Shown: positions 1 through 8,047 of the stretch, piece by piece
Layout: every line of letters starts with the position of its first letter
Numbering within the stretch: position 1 is the stretch's first letter
Origin: Nigerium massiliense
Lineage (GTDB): Bacteria > Actinomycetota > Actinomycetes > Propionibacteriales > Propionibacteriaceae
Assembly (NCBI RefSeq): GCF_000826085.1
Contig: NZ_CCYM01000003.1
Coordinates: 682,001 to 746,000 of the forward strand
DNA length: 64,000 bases
Direction of reading: 5' to 3'
Notes under the pieces: model-generated
What the model was told of the DNA's origin: nothing
The model's input: only the letters and a program-made list of their open reading frames with translations
The model's database searches: none
Program-made: the position numbers and the translations under genes

Positions 1-156
1 GCCCTCCTCCTCGAGCGCGGCCATGTCGTTGCGGACGGTGGCCGGCGACACCTTGAGGTTGTGCCGCTCGACGAGGGCCCGGGAACCGACGGCCTCCTGG
101 CTGGAGACGTAGTCGGTCACGATCGCCCGCAAGATCGCGAGCTTCCTGTCGTCCAC
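1..156 (-). CDS. hrcA: Heat-inducible transcription repressor HrcA, N-terminal fragment
   Basis: The first 52 codons of HrcA run off the left edge of the window. The product is the winged-helix repressor that binds CIRCE elements and shuts off chaperone genes when GroEL is in excess. The fragment begins with GTG and reads [20 protein letters not shown], then continues into the recognition-helix region ([17 protein letters not shown]), which is typical of the family. A CIRCE operator lies immediately upstream, so the gene is almost certainly autoregulated. It follows hemW and lepA at some distance on the same strand, as is common in actinobacteria, where dnaJ usually comes next; dnaJ would be outside the window. 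The identification is firm; only the C-terminal part is unseen. Confidence 0.95.
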   Translation of the reverse strand, partial: MDDRKLAILRAIVTDYVSSQEAVGSRALVERHNLKVSPATVRNDMAALEEEG

Positions 157-176
157 CTCTCGTCCCCCTTCCGCGA

Positions 177-207
177 CTGGCACTCTCCCGAACAGAGTGC
201 CAGCTTA
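177..207 (-). promoter_or_regulatory. CIRCE operator overlapping the hrcA promoter
   Basis: A perfect inverted repeat, CTGGCACTC (177-185) and GAGTGCCAG (195-203), is separated by exactly 9 bases and matches the CIRCE consensus (TTAGCACTC-N9-GAGTGCTAA). On the minus strand a -10-like TAAGCT occupies 202-207 and shares two bases with the operator. The expected transcription start therefore falls inside the operator, and HrcA bound here would block RNA polymerase directly. The hrcA start codon is about 20 bases further on. Confidence 0.95.
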
Positions 208-281
208 CTCCGGATGCCGAACGCGGTCGCCCACCCCGCGGCGCGAGGCGGACGACGGGGCGCGGCGCTCAGGGTGAGGGA

Positions 282-680
282 TCAGTACTGGCGGACCTGC
301 GGATCGGGCCGGTTGACGCCGAACACGCCGCTGACGAGCCAGCTCACCACGCTGATGATGACCGAGCCGATCAGGGCCGGCCAGAAGCCGTCGACATGGA
401 ACCCGATGCCGAGTTGCCCCGCGATCCATGACGTCAGCATCAACATCAGTGCATTGAGCACGAACAGGAAGAGACCGAAGGTCGCCACGATCAGGCACGT
501 GGACAGGACGGTCGCCAGCGGCTTCACGAGCGCGTTGACGAGGCCGAGGATGAGGGCGACACCCGCCAGCGTGAGGGCGGTGGCGGTGGCGGTCGGTCCG
601 GTGACGGTGATGCCCGGCACGAGCCAGGCGGCGATGCCCACGGCGATGGCCGTGGCGATGAGGCGCAGGAGAAGTCTCAT
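282..680 (-). CDS. Phage-holin-family (type 4 TM) small membrane protein
   Basis: A 132-residue integral membrane protein with four predicted hydrophobic segments (about residues 3-23, 30-50, 56-80 and 95-118). Its general plan is that of the Phage_holin_4_2 family: LIATAIAVGIAAWLVPGI at the N-terminus, then GLVNALVKPL before a long apolar stretch, and a polar end. Despite the family name, such genes are widespread single chromosomal genes in actinobacteria with no phage context, and there is none here. The function is unknown. The ATG at 678-680 was chosen because it begins the first membrane segment; a longer reading upstream would overlap the divergent gene at 718. Confidence 0.8.
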   Translation of the reverse strand: MRLLLRLIATAIAVGIAAWLVPGITVTGPTATATALTLAGVALILGLVNALVKPLATVLSTCLIVATFGLFLFVLNALMLMLTSWIAGQLGIGFHVDGFWPALIGSVIISVVSWLVSGVFGVNRPDPQVRQY

Positions 681-704
681 GTCTCCAGGGTGCCATCCGT
701 CGCC

Positions 705-710
705 TAAGGT
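705..710 (+). promoter_or_regulatory. -10-like TAAGGT; probable leaderless start for the MBL gene
   Basis: TAAGGT lies 7 bases before the ATG at 718 and there is no Shine-Dalgarno in between. This is the geometry of leaderless actinobacterial transcripts. No convincing -35 was seen. Confidence 0.45.
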
Positions 711-717
711 GGGCGCC

Positions 718-1569
718 ATGTCTGAGCCCGTCGACTTCTCCCTCACCCCGTTCGAGCCGCTCGCGGAGGACATCTTCCGCGCCGTGGCCGAGCCGGCCGG
801 CGTCACCATCGGCCTGATCGTCGGGCAGACCGGCGCGCTCGTCGTCGACACGGGCTCGTCGCCCAACCAGGGCTGGGAGATCCGTGCGGCGGCCGAGCGC
901 GTCACCGACAAGCCCATCGTCGGCGCCGTGGTCACCCACCACCACTACGACCACCTCTACGGGCTGTCGGCGTTCCGCGACGTGGCGACCTACGGCCACG
1001 AGTCGCTGGGCGAGTCGACGCGGGCGAATCCCGAGCTCGCGGCCGAGCTCGAGCGGCTCGGCTTCAGCGAGGACGAGCTGATGATGCCCGCGCGGACGTT
1101 CTCCCTCGCGGCCACCGTCGACCTCGGCGGGCGCCATGTCGAGCTGGTGCATTTCGGCGTCGGGCACACCTCAGGCGACGTCGTCGTCCTGGTGCCGGAC
1201 GCGTCCGTGATCTTCACCGGGGACCTGCTGGAGCAGTCCGGGCCCCCGCAGGTGGGCCCCGACTCCAGCCTGAAGCAGTGGCCGCGGGCGCTGGACGGCG
1301 TCCTGGGGACGCTGCGCGCCGACACGGTGCTCGTGCCGGGGCACGGGGAGCCCGTGGACCGGGACTTCGCGTTCATCCAGCGCGGCGAACTGGCCGGCAC
1401 CTACGCGCAGGTCGAGCACCTGGTGCAGCGCGGGGTCCCGGAAGACGAGGCCTACGAGCGGGGCGAGTGGAACTTCCCCGAGGAGGCCATCCGCGCGTGG
1501 CTGCCGCTGGTCTACGCCGAGCTGGCCGCGCAGGGCAAGAAGCCGCGACGCTCGCTGAAGCTGCTCTGA
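718..1569 (+). CDS. MBL-fold metallo-hydrolase
   Basis: A 283-residue metallo-beta-lactamase-fold hydrolase. The metal-binding HHHYDH signature is at residues 74-79 (HxHxDH type). A further His follows in the VGHTSGD segment near residue 149, an Asp in FTGDLLEQ near 170, and a His in VPGHGEP near 207, so both zinc sites look complete. The substrate cannot be read from the sequence; SoxH/Vmh-like or glyoxalase-II-like roles are both possible. There is no signal peptide. The ATG at 718 was chosen because the fold starts right after it, although the frame is open further upstream across the antisense holin gene. It stands alone and is convergent with the 1611-3579 operon. Confidence 0.85.
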   Translation: MSEPVDFSLTPFEPLAEDIFRAVAEPAGVTIGLIVGQTGALVVDTGSSPNQGWEIRAAAERVTDKPIVGAVVTHHHYDHLYGLSAFRDVATYGHESLGESTRANPELAAELERLGFSEDELMMPARTFSLAATVDLGGRHVELVHFGVGHTSGDVVVLVPDASVIFTGDLLEQSGPPQVGPDSSLKQWPRALDGVLGTLRADTVLVPGHGEPVDRDFAFIQRGELAGTYAQVEHLVQRGVPEDEAYERGEWNFPEEAIRAWLPLVYAELAAQGKKPRRSLKLL

Positions 1570-1610
1570 GCCGCGGCGGCCTCAGGCGGAGTGCCCGGCC
1601 CGGCGGCGGC

Positions 1611-1922
1611 TCAGAAGCGCACCGGCGTCCAGCGTCCGCCGTCACGACGCAGCAGCCAGGAGCGTCCGATCGTGGCGACCTCCTCGACGCCGCGGCAGCC
1701 GTCGAAGGCCGCGCCGCGGGCGTCCTCGTCCTCCTCGTCGCGGCTGGCCGGCGAGACCGCGAAGCGGATCAGGATGCGCGGGGTGCCGGCGGCGATGTCG
1801 AGGTCGCGGGATTCGACTGTGTTGGCCAGGCCGATGGCGGCGACGGCGGCGTCCATCACCTCGGGCGGGCGATGGCCCGGCTTGAGGCCGAGGATCTCGA
1901 TCTCGACGCGGTAGGAGCTCAC
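1611..1922 (-). CDS. Conserved hypothetical protein (103 aa)
   Basis: A small soluble protein of 103 residues that I do not recognise. It starts with GTG (VSSYRVEIEILGLKPGHRPP) and ends WLLRRDGGRWTPVRF. A beta-alpha pattern and an acidic middle (SRDEEDEDARG) can be seen, but no motif. Its start overlaps the stop of the inositol-monophosphatase-like gene as GTGA, so it is the last gene of a three-gene translationally coupled run (DUF3097, phosphatase, this gene). That coupling is the only functional hint. Confidence 0.7.
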   Translation of the reverse strand: MSSYRVEIEILGLKPGHRPPEVMDAAVAAIGLANTVESRDLDIAAGTPRILIRFAVSPASRDEEDEDARGAAFDGCRGVEEVATIGRSWLLRRDGGRWTPVRF

Positions 1923-2719
1923 TGGTTCAGGGTGGGGTGCGTGGCGAGCCAGTCGGGCGTGACGAGGGTGTCGTTGACGATGTCCCAGGCGTCCGGGGTG
2001 CACGCGGAGATCAGCAGCGGCGACGCGACGCCCGCCCGGTAGTCCTCGCCGGTGTTGAGCGCCGCACGTCCGCCCAGCTCGCGGATCATCAGCGAGGCGG
2101 GCAGGTGGTCCCAGGGGTTCTGCGAGCGGTAGACGACGGCGTCGATCTTCCCCGTCAGCACGTCGGGATAGTCGATCGCGCAGGAGCCGACGGTCGGACG
2201 GACGGTGAGCCGCTCACTGTGGTGCTGCAGGCTGCGCGGGCCGGCGGCGGCACGCAGCGGCCGCTGCGGGCCGCCCATCGGGCGCAGGGGCCGTCCGTTC
2301 AAGGTGACCCCGTTGCCGCGCTCGGCGACGAACATGCGCTCGTGCACGGGCTGCCAGATCCACGACCGGACGGGCAGCCCGTGGGCGCATTCGACCACCA
2401 TGACGCCGAAGTCGGCGGAGCCGCGGGCGAAGTTGTTGGTGCCGTCCACGGGATCGATCACCCAGGCGTGCTCGGCCTCGGGCAGCCCCTCGAGGATGCC
2501 GGGATCGTCGAAGACGGACTCCTCGCCCACGACCAGGGCGTCGGGGTGGTAGTCGCGCAGGATGGCGGTGAGTTCGACCTCGGCCCTGCGGTCGGCGACG
2601 GTCACCAGGTCACCCGGGTGCTTCTCGACGATCTCATCACCGTGCAGGGTGCGGAAGCGCGGCAGGATCTCGCGCGCCGCGACCTCTTGGATCGCGTCGG
2701 TCACGGTCTGCGTCTTCAT
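1919..2719 (-). CDS. Inositol monophosphatase family protein
   Basis: A 266-residue member of the Mg2+-dependent FIG/IMPase superfamily. The diagnostic motifs are GEES at 65-68 (metal-binding Glu), DPVDGTNNF at 89-97 (metal-binding Asp and the nucleophile-activating Thr) and NPWDHLPAS near 210 (third metal Asp). The length matches the family. Likely substrates are inositol phosphate, histidinol phosphate or PAP; in actinobacteria HisN (histidinol phosphatase) has the same fold, and no neighbouring his gene helps decide. The start ATG overlaps the stop of the DUF3097 gene by one base (TGATG), and its own stop overlaps the next start (GTGA), so all three are co-translated. Confidence 0.9.
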   Translation of the reverse strand: MKTQTVTDAIQEVAAREILPRFRTLHGDEIVEKHPGDLVTVADRRAEVELTAILRDYHPDALVVGEESVFDDPGILEGLPEAEHAWVIDPVDGTNNFARGSADFGVMVVECAHGLPVRSWIWQPVHERMFVAERGNGVTLNGRPLRPMGGPQRPLRAAAGPRSLQHHSERLTVRPTVGSCAIDYPDVLTGKIDAVVYRSQNPWDHLPASLMIRELGGRAALNTGEDYRAGVASPLLISACTPDAWDIVNDTLVTPDWLATHPTLNQ

Positions 2720-3579
2720 CAGCTCTCCTTGTCGAGGTGGTCCTCGGTCACGAAGTCGATCAACTTCTCCACCTCCGTCAACAACCCCGGGTCGAGGTCC
2801 TTCCAACTTTCCACCCGTTGCAGGATGCGCTGCCAGGCCCGGGCCACGTCCGCCTGCGTCTGGTGCGGCCAGCCGAGGGCGGCGCAGATGCCCTTCTTCC
2901 AGTCCTGGCCCTTCGGGATGCGCGGCCACTGGGCCAGGCCGAGCCGCTGCGGCTTGACCGCTTCCCAGATGTCGATGAACTCGTGGCCGGTGACGAATAC
3001 ATAGTCGCCGCTGACCTGCTGCACGATGCGGTGTTCCTTGGTGCCGGGCACCAGATGGTCGACGAGGACGCCGAGCCGGCGGCCGCGCTCGGGTGCGAAC
3101 TGTTCGACGATCGCGGGGAGGTCGTCGATGCCGCCGAGGTACTCGACGACGACGCCCACATGCCGCAGGTCGGAGCCCCAGACCTTCTCGACGAGCTCGG
3201 CGTCATGACGTCCCTCGACGTAGATGCGGCTGGGCAGCGCGACCTTCGCCTTCTCGGCCGGACCGACGCGCGACCCGGACGCGGTGTGCGTCCGGTTGTA
3301 GCGCTGCTGAGCGTCGAACCGGCCGGCCTTCGGGGCGGGCGGGCGCAGTTCGACGGGCTTGCCGTCGAGCCAGAATCCGGGGCCGAACGGAAAGCTGCGG
3401 CGCTTGCCGCGCCTGTCCTCCAGCACGACCATGCCCTTCTCCCACGCGACGACGGCGCCGACGAAGCCCGACGTCGGCTCCTCGAGCACCATGTCCCGCT
3501 CCACCGGGACAGGCGTGGCCGTGGGCTTGCCGGCTTGCTGCCAGCCCTTGGCGAGGACGTCGTTCCCGTAGCGATTCAC
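2719..3579 (-). CDS. DUF3097 family protein
   Basis: A 286-residue protein of the actinobacterial DUF3097 family. It starts with GTG and reads VNRYGNDVLAKGWQQAGK. A beta-rich N-terminal half contains FPFGPGFWLDGKPVELRPP. The C-terminal half has the toprim-like run PSRIYVEGRHDAELVEKVWG (residues about 125-145) and then LGVLVDHLVPGTKEHRI. The acidic residues in these stretches (EGRHDAELVE, LVDHLV) are arranged as in toprim domains, which suggests nucleic-acid metabolism, but no function has been established that I know of. It is the first gene of the coupled run that continues into the IMPase-like gene. Confidence 0.85.
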   Translation of the reverse strand: MNRYGNDVLAKGWQQAGKPTATPVPVERDMVLEEPTSGFVGAVVAWEKGMVVLEDRRGKRRSFPFGPGFWLDGKPVELRPPAPKAGRFDAQQRYNRTHTASGSRVGPAEKAKVALPSRIYVEGRHDAELVEKVWGSDLRHVGVVVEYLGGIDDLPAIVEQFAPERGRRLGVLVDHLVPGTKEHRIVQQVSGDYVFVTGHEFIDIWEAVKPQRLGLAQWPRIPKGQDWKKGICAALGWPHQTQADVARAWQRILQRVESWKDLDPGLLTEVEKLIDFVTEDHLDKES

Positions 3580-3682
3580 AGCGCTCGACCCTACCCCGGC
3601 GTCCCCGCCGAGACGCGGACGCCCGGCCCTGCGGTGTTTCCCCCCGGGGCCTCCCCGGCCTGCGCGTCCACCCGGCGGGTCC

Positions 3683-4906
3683 TCAGTCGAGCAGGTCGCG
3701 GATCACGGCGTCCGCCAGCAGCCGGCCCCGGCGGGTCAGGACGAGGCGTTCGTCTCCGGCGCTGAGCGTGCCCAGCCCGCGGGCGACGACCTCGGGCACC
3801 CGCCGCCGCTCGGTGACGGTCAGGACGTCGAGCGGCAGGCCGCGGTCAAGGCGCAGCTCGAGCAGGACGCGCTCCTCGCGGCGTTCGCCGGGGGTGAGGA
3901 CCTCGCGTCCGGCGGCGGGCGTGCGCCCGTGGGCCAGGAGCTGGGCGTAGCGGCGGGGGTGCTTGACGTTCCAGAACCGGACGCCGCCGACGTGCGAATG
4001 CGCGCCCGGCCCGAACCCCCACCACGAGTCCCCCACCCAGTAGGCGAGGTTGTGCCGGCACTCGTGGCCGGGCTTGGCCCAGTTGCTCACCTCGTACCAG
4101 CGGTAGCCGGCGCCGGACAGGGCGTCGTCGGCCAGGACGTACTTGTCGGCGAGGTCGTCCTCGTCGGGCATCGGCAACTCGCCGCGCCGCACCCGGCGGG
4201 CGAGTGGCGTGCCGTCCTCGACGATCAGCGAGTACGCCGAGACGTGGTCGGGCTCGGCGCCGAGGGCGGCGTCCAGGGAGGCGCGCCAGTCGTCCAGGCT
4301 CTCCCCCGGCGTGCCGTAGATCAGGTCGAGGCTGACCGACGCGAAGCCGGCCTCGCGCGCCCACCGGACGGCCTCGAGGGCGCGGCCCGGCGTGTGGGTG
4401 CGGTCGAGGACGGACAGCACATGCTCCTGGGAACTCTGCATGCCGAACGAGATGCGGTTGACGCCCGCCTCGACGAGCGTGCGCAGCGCCTCAGGCGTCA
4501 CCGAGTCGGGGTTCGCCTCGGTGGTCACCTCGGCGTCATCGGCCAGGCCGAAGGCGTCGCGCAGCCCTGCCACCACCGCGCCCAACTTCTCAGGCGCGAG
4601 CACGGTGGGCGTCCCGCCGCCGAAGAAAATCGTCTGCAGCGGCGGAGCCCCGTCGCCCAGGACGCGACGGGCCAGGGCGACCTCGGCGTCCAGGGCGCGC
4701 AGGTAGGACTCCTGGGAGTCGCCGGGCGCCGCCCCCAGCTCAGCGGCCGTGTAGGTGTTGAAGTCGCAGTAACCGCAGCGCGTCACGCAGAACGGGACGT
4801 GCACGTACGCGCTCAGCCCGCGGCTCGACAGCTCCGCGCGCGCGGACGGCGGCAGGGCGCCGTCCTCGGGAACCGGCTCGCCCTCAGGCAGCGACCCGGG
4901 ACTCAT
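3683..4906 (-). CDS. hemW: Radical SAM heme chaperone HemW (coproporphyrinogen-III-oxidase-like)
   Basis: A 407-residue radical-SAM protein. The [4Fe-4S] cluster motif is CVTRCGYC near residues 35-42, preceded by HVPF, and the SAM-binding GGGTPT follows near 98-103. The later NRISFGMQS and YEVSNWAKPGHECRHNLAYW segments are typical of HemW rather than true HemN. HemW carries heme to target proteins. The ATG at 4904-4906 overlaps the stop of mtnP by one base (TGATG). Position next to the lepA/hrcA block is the classical bacterial arrangement, although here mtnP is inserted just upstream. Confidence 0.95.
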   Translation of the reverse strand: MSPGSLPEGEPVPEDGALPPSARAELSSRGLSAYVHVPFCVTRCGYCDFNTYTAAELGAAPGDSQESYLRALDAEVALARRVLGDGAPPLQTIFFGGGTPTVLAPEKLGAVVAGLRDAFGLADDAEVTTEANPDSVTPEALRTLVEAGVNRISFGMQSSQEHVLSVLDRTHTPGRALEAVRWAREAGFASVSLDLIYGTPGESLDDWRASLDAALGAEPDHVSAYSLIVEDGTPLARRVRRGELPMPDEDDLADKYVLADDALSGAGYRWYEVSNWAKPGHECRHNLAYWVGDSWWGFGPGAHSHVGGVRFWNVKHPRRYAQLLAHGRTPAAGREVLTPGERREERVLLELRLDRGLPLDVLTVTERRRVPEVVARGLGTLSAGDERLVLTRRGRLLADAVIRDLLD

Positions 4907-5709
4907 CAGGGCAGCTCGCGCGGCAGATCCATGCCGTCGAGGGCGTGCTGGCACGCGCAGGCGTCGTCGGCGGGCAGCTCGGGGATCACCCGGTACAGGA
5001 GCCCCTTCAGCTTCTCGATGTTGCGACCGAATGCCTCCAGCACCTCGGCGTGGCTGACGCCCGAGTCGCCCTCGACGCCAGCGTCCATGTCGGTGACCAG
5101 GCAGATCGTGGTGAAGCACATCGCCAGCTCGCGCGCCACGGACGCCTCCGGCATGCCCGTCATGCCGACGACCGACCCGCCGGCCGCGGCGTGCCAGCGC
5201 GACTCCGCGCGCGAACTGAACCGCGGGCCGTTGATGACGACGAGGGTGCCGCCGTCGGTGAGCGCCTGACCCGCCGCCTCGCCGGCGCGCGCCACGGAGG
5301 CCCGCCCGCGCGGGCAGTACGGGTCGGCGAAGGAGACGTGCACCACGGGGCCCGGCTCCTCCCACACGGTGTGCCCGGCGCGATACGTGCGATCGATGAC
5401 CTGGTCGGGGACGACGAGCGTGCCCGGCCTCAGGTGCTCCTGCAGCGAACCGACCGCGCACGGGGCCAACACCTGCCGCACCCCGAGCGAGCGGAGCGCC
5501 CAGAGGTTGGCCCGGTAGTTCACCTTGTGCGGCACGAACTGGTGCTGGTCGCCGTGCCGCGGGAGGAACGCCACGCGGCGTCCCTGCACCTCACCGACGC
5601 TGATCGCGGCCGAGGGCGGCCCGAAAGGGGTGTCGACCTCGACCCGCCGGGGGTCGTCGAAGAACGAGTAGAAGCCTGAGCCCCCGATGATGCCGATGTC
5701 CGCCTGCAT
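4906..5709 (-). CDS. mtnP: S-methyl-5'-thioadenosine phosphorylase family protein
   Basis: A 267-residue purine nucleoside phosphorylase family-2 enzyme. It starts MQADIGIIGGSGFYSFF, carrying the phosphate-binding GGSGFY loop, and has PRHGDQHQFVPHKVNYRANL (residues about 50-70), the conserved NGPRFSSRAESRW and MTGMPEASVARE. It cleaves methylthioadenosine, the by-product of polyamine synthesis and other SAM-dependent reactions, to adenine and methylthioribose-1-phosphate; an inosine/guanosine preference cannot be excluded. A TACAGT -10-like box lies 7 bases upstream of the ATG, so the transcript is probably leaderless. An in-frame GTG three codons earlier is the alternative start. It is translationally coupled to hemW. 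Confidence 0.88.
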   Translation of the reverse strand: MQADIGIIGGSGFYSFFDDPRRVEVDTPFGPPSAAISVGEVQGRRVAFLPRHGDQHQFVPHKVNYRANLWALRSLGVRQVLAPCAVGSLQEHLRPGTLVVPDQVIDRTYRAGHTVWEEPGPVVHVSFADPYCPRGRASVARAGEAAGQALTDGGTLVVINGPRFSSRAESRWHAAAGGSVVGMTGMPEASVARELAMCFTTICLVTDMDAGVEGDSGVSHAEVLEAFGRNIEKLKGLLYRVIPELPADDACACQHALDGMDLPRELP

Positions 5710-5716
5710 GGCCGTC

Positions 5717-5722
5717 ACTGTA
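5717..5722 (-). promoter_or_regulatory. -10-like TACAGT for mtnP-hemW (probable leaderless)
   Basis: On the minus strand TACAGT is followed by 7 bases and then the mtnP ATG, with no Shine-Dalgarno. This is the same spacing as at 705, 31673 and 52225. Confidence 0.45.
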
Positions 5723-5790
5723 GTGGGCGTCCCCGACAGAATGCGGTCGGAGGTCGGGGCACTGTTGACCCGGTTTGGCAGACTGGCGGC

Positions 5791-6420
5791 GTGACCACCC
5801 AGCACGTCCCTCGTCGCCCACCGGCTCGCCGTCCGCTGACGACCCTGAGCGGCGCCTCGCTGTTCGTCGGCGGGTGGCTCGCGCTCATGTGGGTGCTCGA
5901 GATCGTGGACGTGCTGACCGGACACCGCCTCGACGGGCTCGGCATTCAGCCGCGGGTGATCTCGGAGCTGCCCCAGATCTTCACCGCGCCCCTGCTGCAC
6001 TTCGGCTGGGCGCACCTGATCAGCAACTCGATCCCGTTCCTGGTGCTGGGCGTGATCATCCTGCTCGGCGGGCTGCGGCACTGGGTGGTCGCGACCCTGG
6101 CGTCCGTGATCGGTTCGGGGCTGCTCGTGTGGCTGATCAGCCCGCCCGGCTCGGTGACCGCCGGGGCGTCCGGCGTGATCTTCGGCTACCTGACGTACCT
6201 GCTGGTGCGCGGGTTCATCTCCCACAACCTCGGCCAGATCGCCATCGCCGTCGGCGTCTTCGTGCTCTACGGGGGCGTCCTGTGGGGCGTCCTGCCGTTC
6301 AGCGTGGGGGTCTCGTGGCAGGCGCACCTGGGCGGGGCGCTCGGTGGCATCGCGGCGGCCTGGCTGCTCCACCGCTCCCCGGACCGGCGCACGGTCCCGC
6401 AGCTGAACCGCCGCTCCTGA
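5791..6420 (+). CDS. Rhomboid family intramembrane serine protease
   Basis: A 209-residue polytopic membrane protease with six apolar segments. The catalytic dyad is visible: Ser127 in TAGASGVIFG and His179 in WQAHLGGALGG. The oxyanion-supporting Asn is at residue 79 in AHLISN. Rhomboids cut single-pass membrane proteins within the bilayer; the substrate is unknown. The GTG start at 5791 has a CAGACT box 6 bases upstream and no Shine-Dalgarno, so initiation may be leaderless. It is divergent from mtnP. Confidence 0.93.
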   Translation: MTTQHVPRRPPARRPLTTLSGASLFVGGWLALMWVLEIVDVLTGHRLDGLGIQPRVISELPQIFTAPLLHFGWAHLISNSIPFLVLGVIILLGGLRHWVVATLASVIGSGLLVWLISPPGSVTAGASGVIFGYLTYLLVRGFISHNLGQIAIAVGVFVLYGGVLWGVLPFSVGVSWQAHLGGALGGIAAAWLLHRSPDRRTVPQLNRRS

Positions 6421-6449
6421 CCCCGAGGCCCGCCCGCGGTCCGTCCGGC

Positions 6450-7868
6450 TCAGGCCTGCGGACGCTCGAGCCGCCGCTTGATCTCGTAGGCGAGCAGCAG
6501 CGTCACCACCCACAGCGGCCCCACCACGACCGCGACCCGGTAGCCGGGCGAGAACAGCATCAGCACCACGACCCCGGCCAGGAACGCGATCACCGCGATG
6601 CCCACCCACGACGCCCCGGGCAGCCTGAACCGCAGCGCCGCCGCGCGTTCGGGGCCGATCCGGCGGCGGAACCTGCGCTGGGTGATCATCACCATCGTCC
6701 AGTTGACGATGCCGGCGAACAGCGCGATCGACATCAGGTACTGGAACGCGAATTCCGGCCACAGGAACACCACCACGACCGCGACCACCGTTACCGCCGA
6801 CGACGTCAACACCCCGGCCACCGGGACGCCGTTGGTCGCCACCTGGCGCAGGTAGCGCGGCGCGTTGCCCTGCCTGGCCAGGGAGTACAGCATGCGCCCG
6901 TTGGAGTACAGGCCCGAGTTGTACACGGAGATCACCGCGGTGAGGCAGACGAAGTTGAGCAGGTCGGCCGCGACCTTGATGCCGACCGAGTCGAAGATCT
7001 TCACGAACGGGCTCATCTCACCGTCGATGGCGGTCCACGGGACGACGGACATGATCACCGCGAGCGCGCCGATGTAGAAGATCAGGATGCGCCAGATCAC
7101 CTGGTTGATCGCCTTCGGGATCGAGCGCTCCGGATCGTCCGCCTCGCCCGCGGTGATGCCGATCAACTCGACGCCGCCGAACGAGAACATGACGACGACC
7201 AGGGCCATCAGCAGGCCGACCCACTGGCCGTCCACGTTCTGCAGCAACCCGAGCGGGACGAAGCCTCCGTGGTTCCACAGGTGCGTGACCGAGGGACGGA
7301 CGCCGTCCGCGCCGGTGATGCCCCAGACGAGCACGATCAGGCCCAGGACGATCATGCCGATGACCGCCGCGACCTTGATCAGCGCGAACCAGAACTCGAA
7401 CTCGCCGAACGAGCGCACTCCGATGAGGTTGATCGCGGTGATCGCGACCAGGAAGAACGCGGCCGTCACCCACGCCGGGATCCCGGGCAACCAGTAGTGG
7501 ACGAACGTCCCGACCACCGCGAGTTCGACCATCGACACCGCGATGTAGTTGAACCAGTAGTTCCAGCCCGAGACGAACCCGGCGCGCCGGCTCCAGTAGC
7601 GGTAGGCGTAGTCGCTGAACGCGCCCGAGGTGGGATGGTCGACCGACATCTCCCCCAACGCCCGCATCACCAGGTAGATGATCGCCCCGCCGACGGCGTA
7701 GGCCAGCAGCACCGCCGGGCCGGCCAGCTGGATCGACTCGCTCGACCCGTAGAACAACCCGGTCCCGATGGCACCACCCAGCGCGATCATCTGGATGTGC
7801 CGGTTCTTCAGCACCCGATGCAGCCCGCCGGAGGGGGCGCCGGACGCGTGGTCGACCTGGTTGGTCAT
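6450..7868 (-). CDS. Amino acid permease (APC superfamily, AAT type)
   Basis: A 472-residue secondary transporter with about 12 membrane segments. The N-terminal signature NRHIQMIALGGAIGTGLFYG (residues about 21-40) is that of the amino-acid transporter family that includes CycA, AnsP, GabP and ProY. The FSFGGVELIGITAGEADDPE segment also fits. Substrate specificity is not readable; a CycA/AnsP-like role (Ala/Gly/Ser/Asn) is a reasonable guess. A good Shine-Dalgarno (AAAGGTGAGC) precedes the ATG at 7866-7868. It is convergent with the rhomboid gene and divergent from the patatin gene. Confidence 0.9.
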   Translation of the reverse strand: MTNQVDHASGAPSGGLHRVLKNRHIQMIALGGAIGTGLFYGSSESIQLAGPAVLLAYAVGGAIIYLVMRALGEMSVDHPTSGAFSDYAYRYWSRRAGFVSGWNYWFNYIAVSMVELAVVGTFVHYWLPGIPAWVTAAFFLVAITAINLIGVRSFGEFEFWFALIKVAAVIGMIVLGLIVLVWGITGADGVRPSVTHLWNHGGFVPLGLLQNVDGQWVGLLMALVVVMFSFGGVELIGITAGEADDPERSIPKAINQVIWRILIFYIGALAVIMSVVPWTAIDGEMSPFVKIFDSVGIKVAADLLNFVCLTAVISVYNSGLYSNGRMLYSLARQGNAPRYLRQVATNGVPVAGVLTSSAVTVVAVVVVFLWPEFAFQYLMSIALFAGIVNWTMVMITQRRFRRRIGPERAAALRFRLPGASWVGIAVIAFLAGVVVLMLFSPGYRVAVVVGPLWVVTLLLAYEIKRRLERPQA

Positions 7869-7976
7869 GCTCACCTTTCCGCTCGGCCCTCCGCCTCGGG
7901 ACGGCTTCGCGTGACGTCCCTGACACGCGGCAGCGGCCGCGGCGTCCGAGCGCGGCTGAGTGTAGCCAGCCGGACG

Positions 7977-8000
7977 GGTGGTCAGGCTCGCCTGACCACC
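7977..8000. repeat. Perfect 10-bp inverted repeat with 4-nt loop between divergent genes
   Basis: GGTGGTCAGG (7977-7986) and CCTGACCACC (7991-8000) are exact complements around CTCG. The repeat lies between the divergent permease and patatin genes, 9 bases before the TAGAAT box at 8009. Its position suits a repressor operator better than a terminator, because there is no T-tract and both genes point away from it. Confidence 0.7.
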
Positions 8001-8008
8001 CAGCGGCC

Positions 8009-8014
8009 TAGAAT
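8009..8014 (+). promoter_or_regulatory. -10 box TAGAAT for the patatin-like gene
   Basis: TAGAAT is a good -10 hexamer 33 bases before the ATG at 8048, leaving room for the CGGAGAACACC ribosome-binding site. No clear -35 is visible; the inverted repeat at 7977-8000 occupies the spacer and -35 area. Confidence 0.5.
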
Positions 8015-8047
8015 GGGGGAGTCGTCCCCCCACGATCGGAGAACACC

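Noticed and set aside
3093..3950. Long open frames on the strand opposite real genes (for example here, and across 15968-18604, 9668-12361 and 57003-59648)
   Set aside because: They mirror real genes, are Arg/Pro/His-rich without family motifs, and result from the very high G+C at third codon positions.
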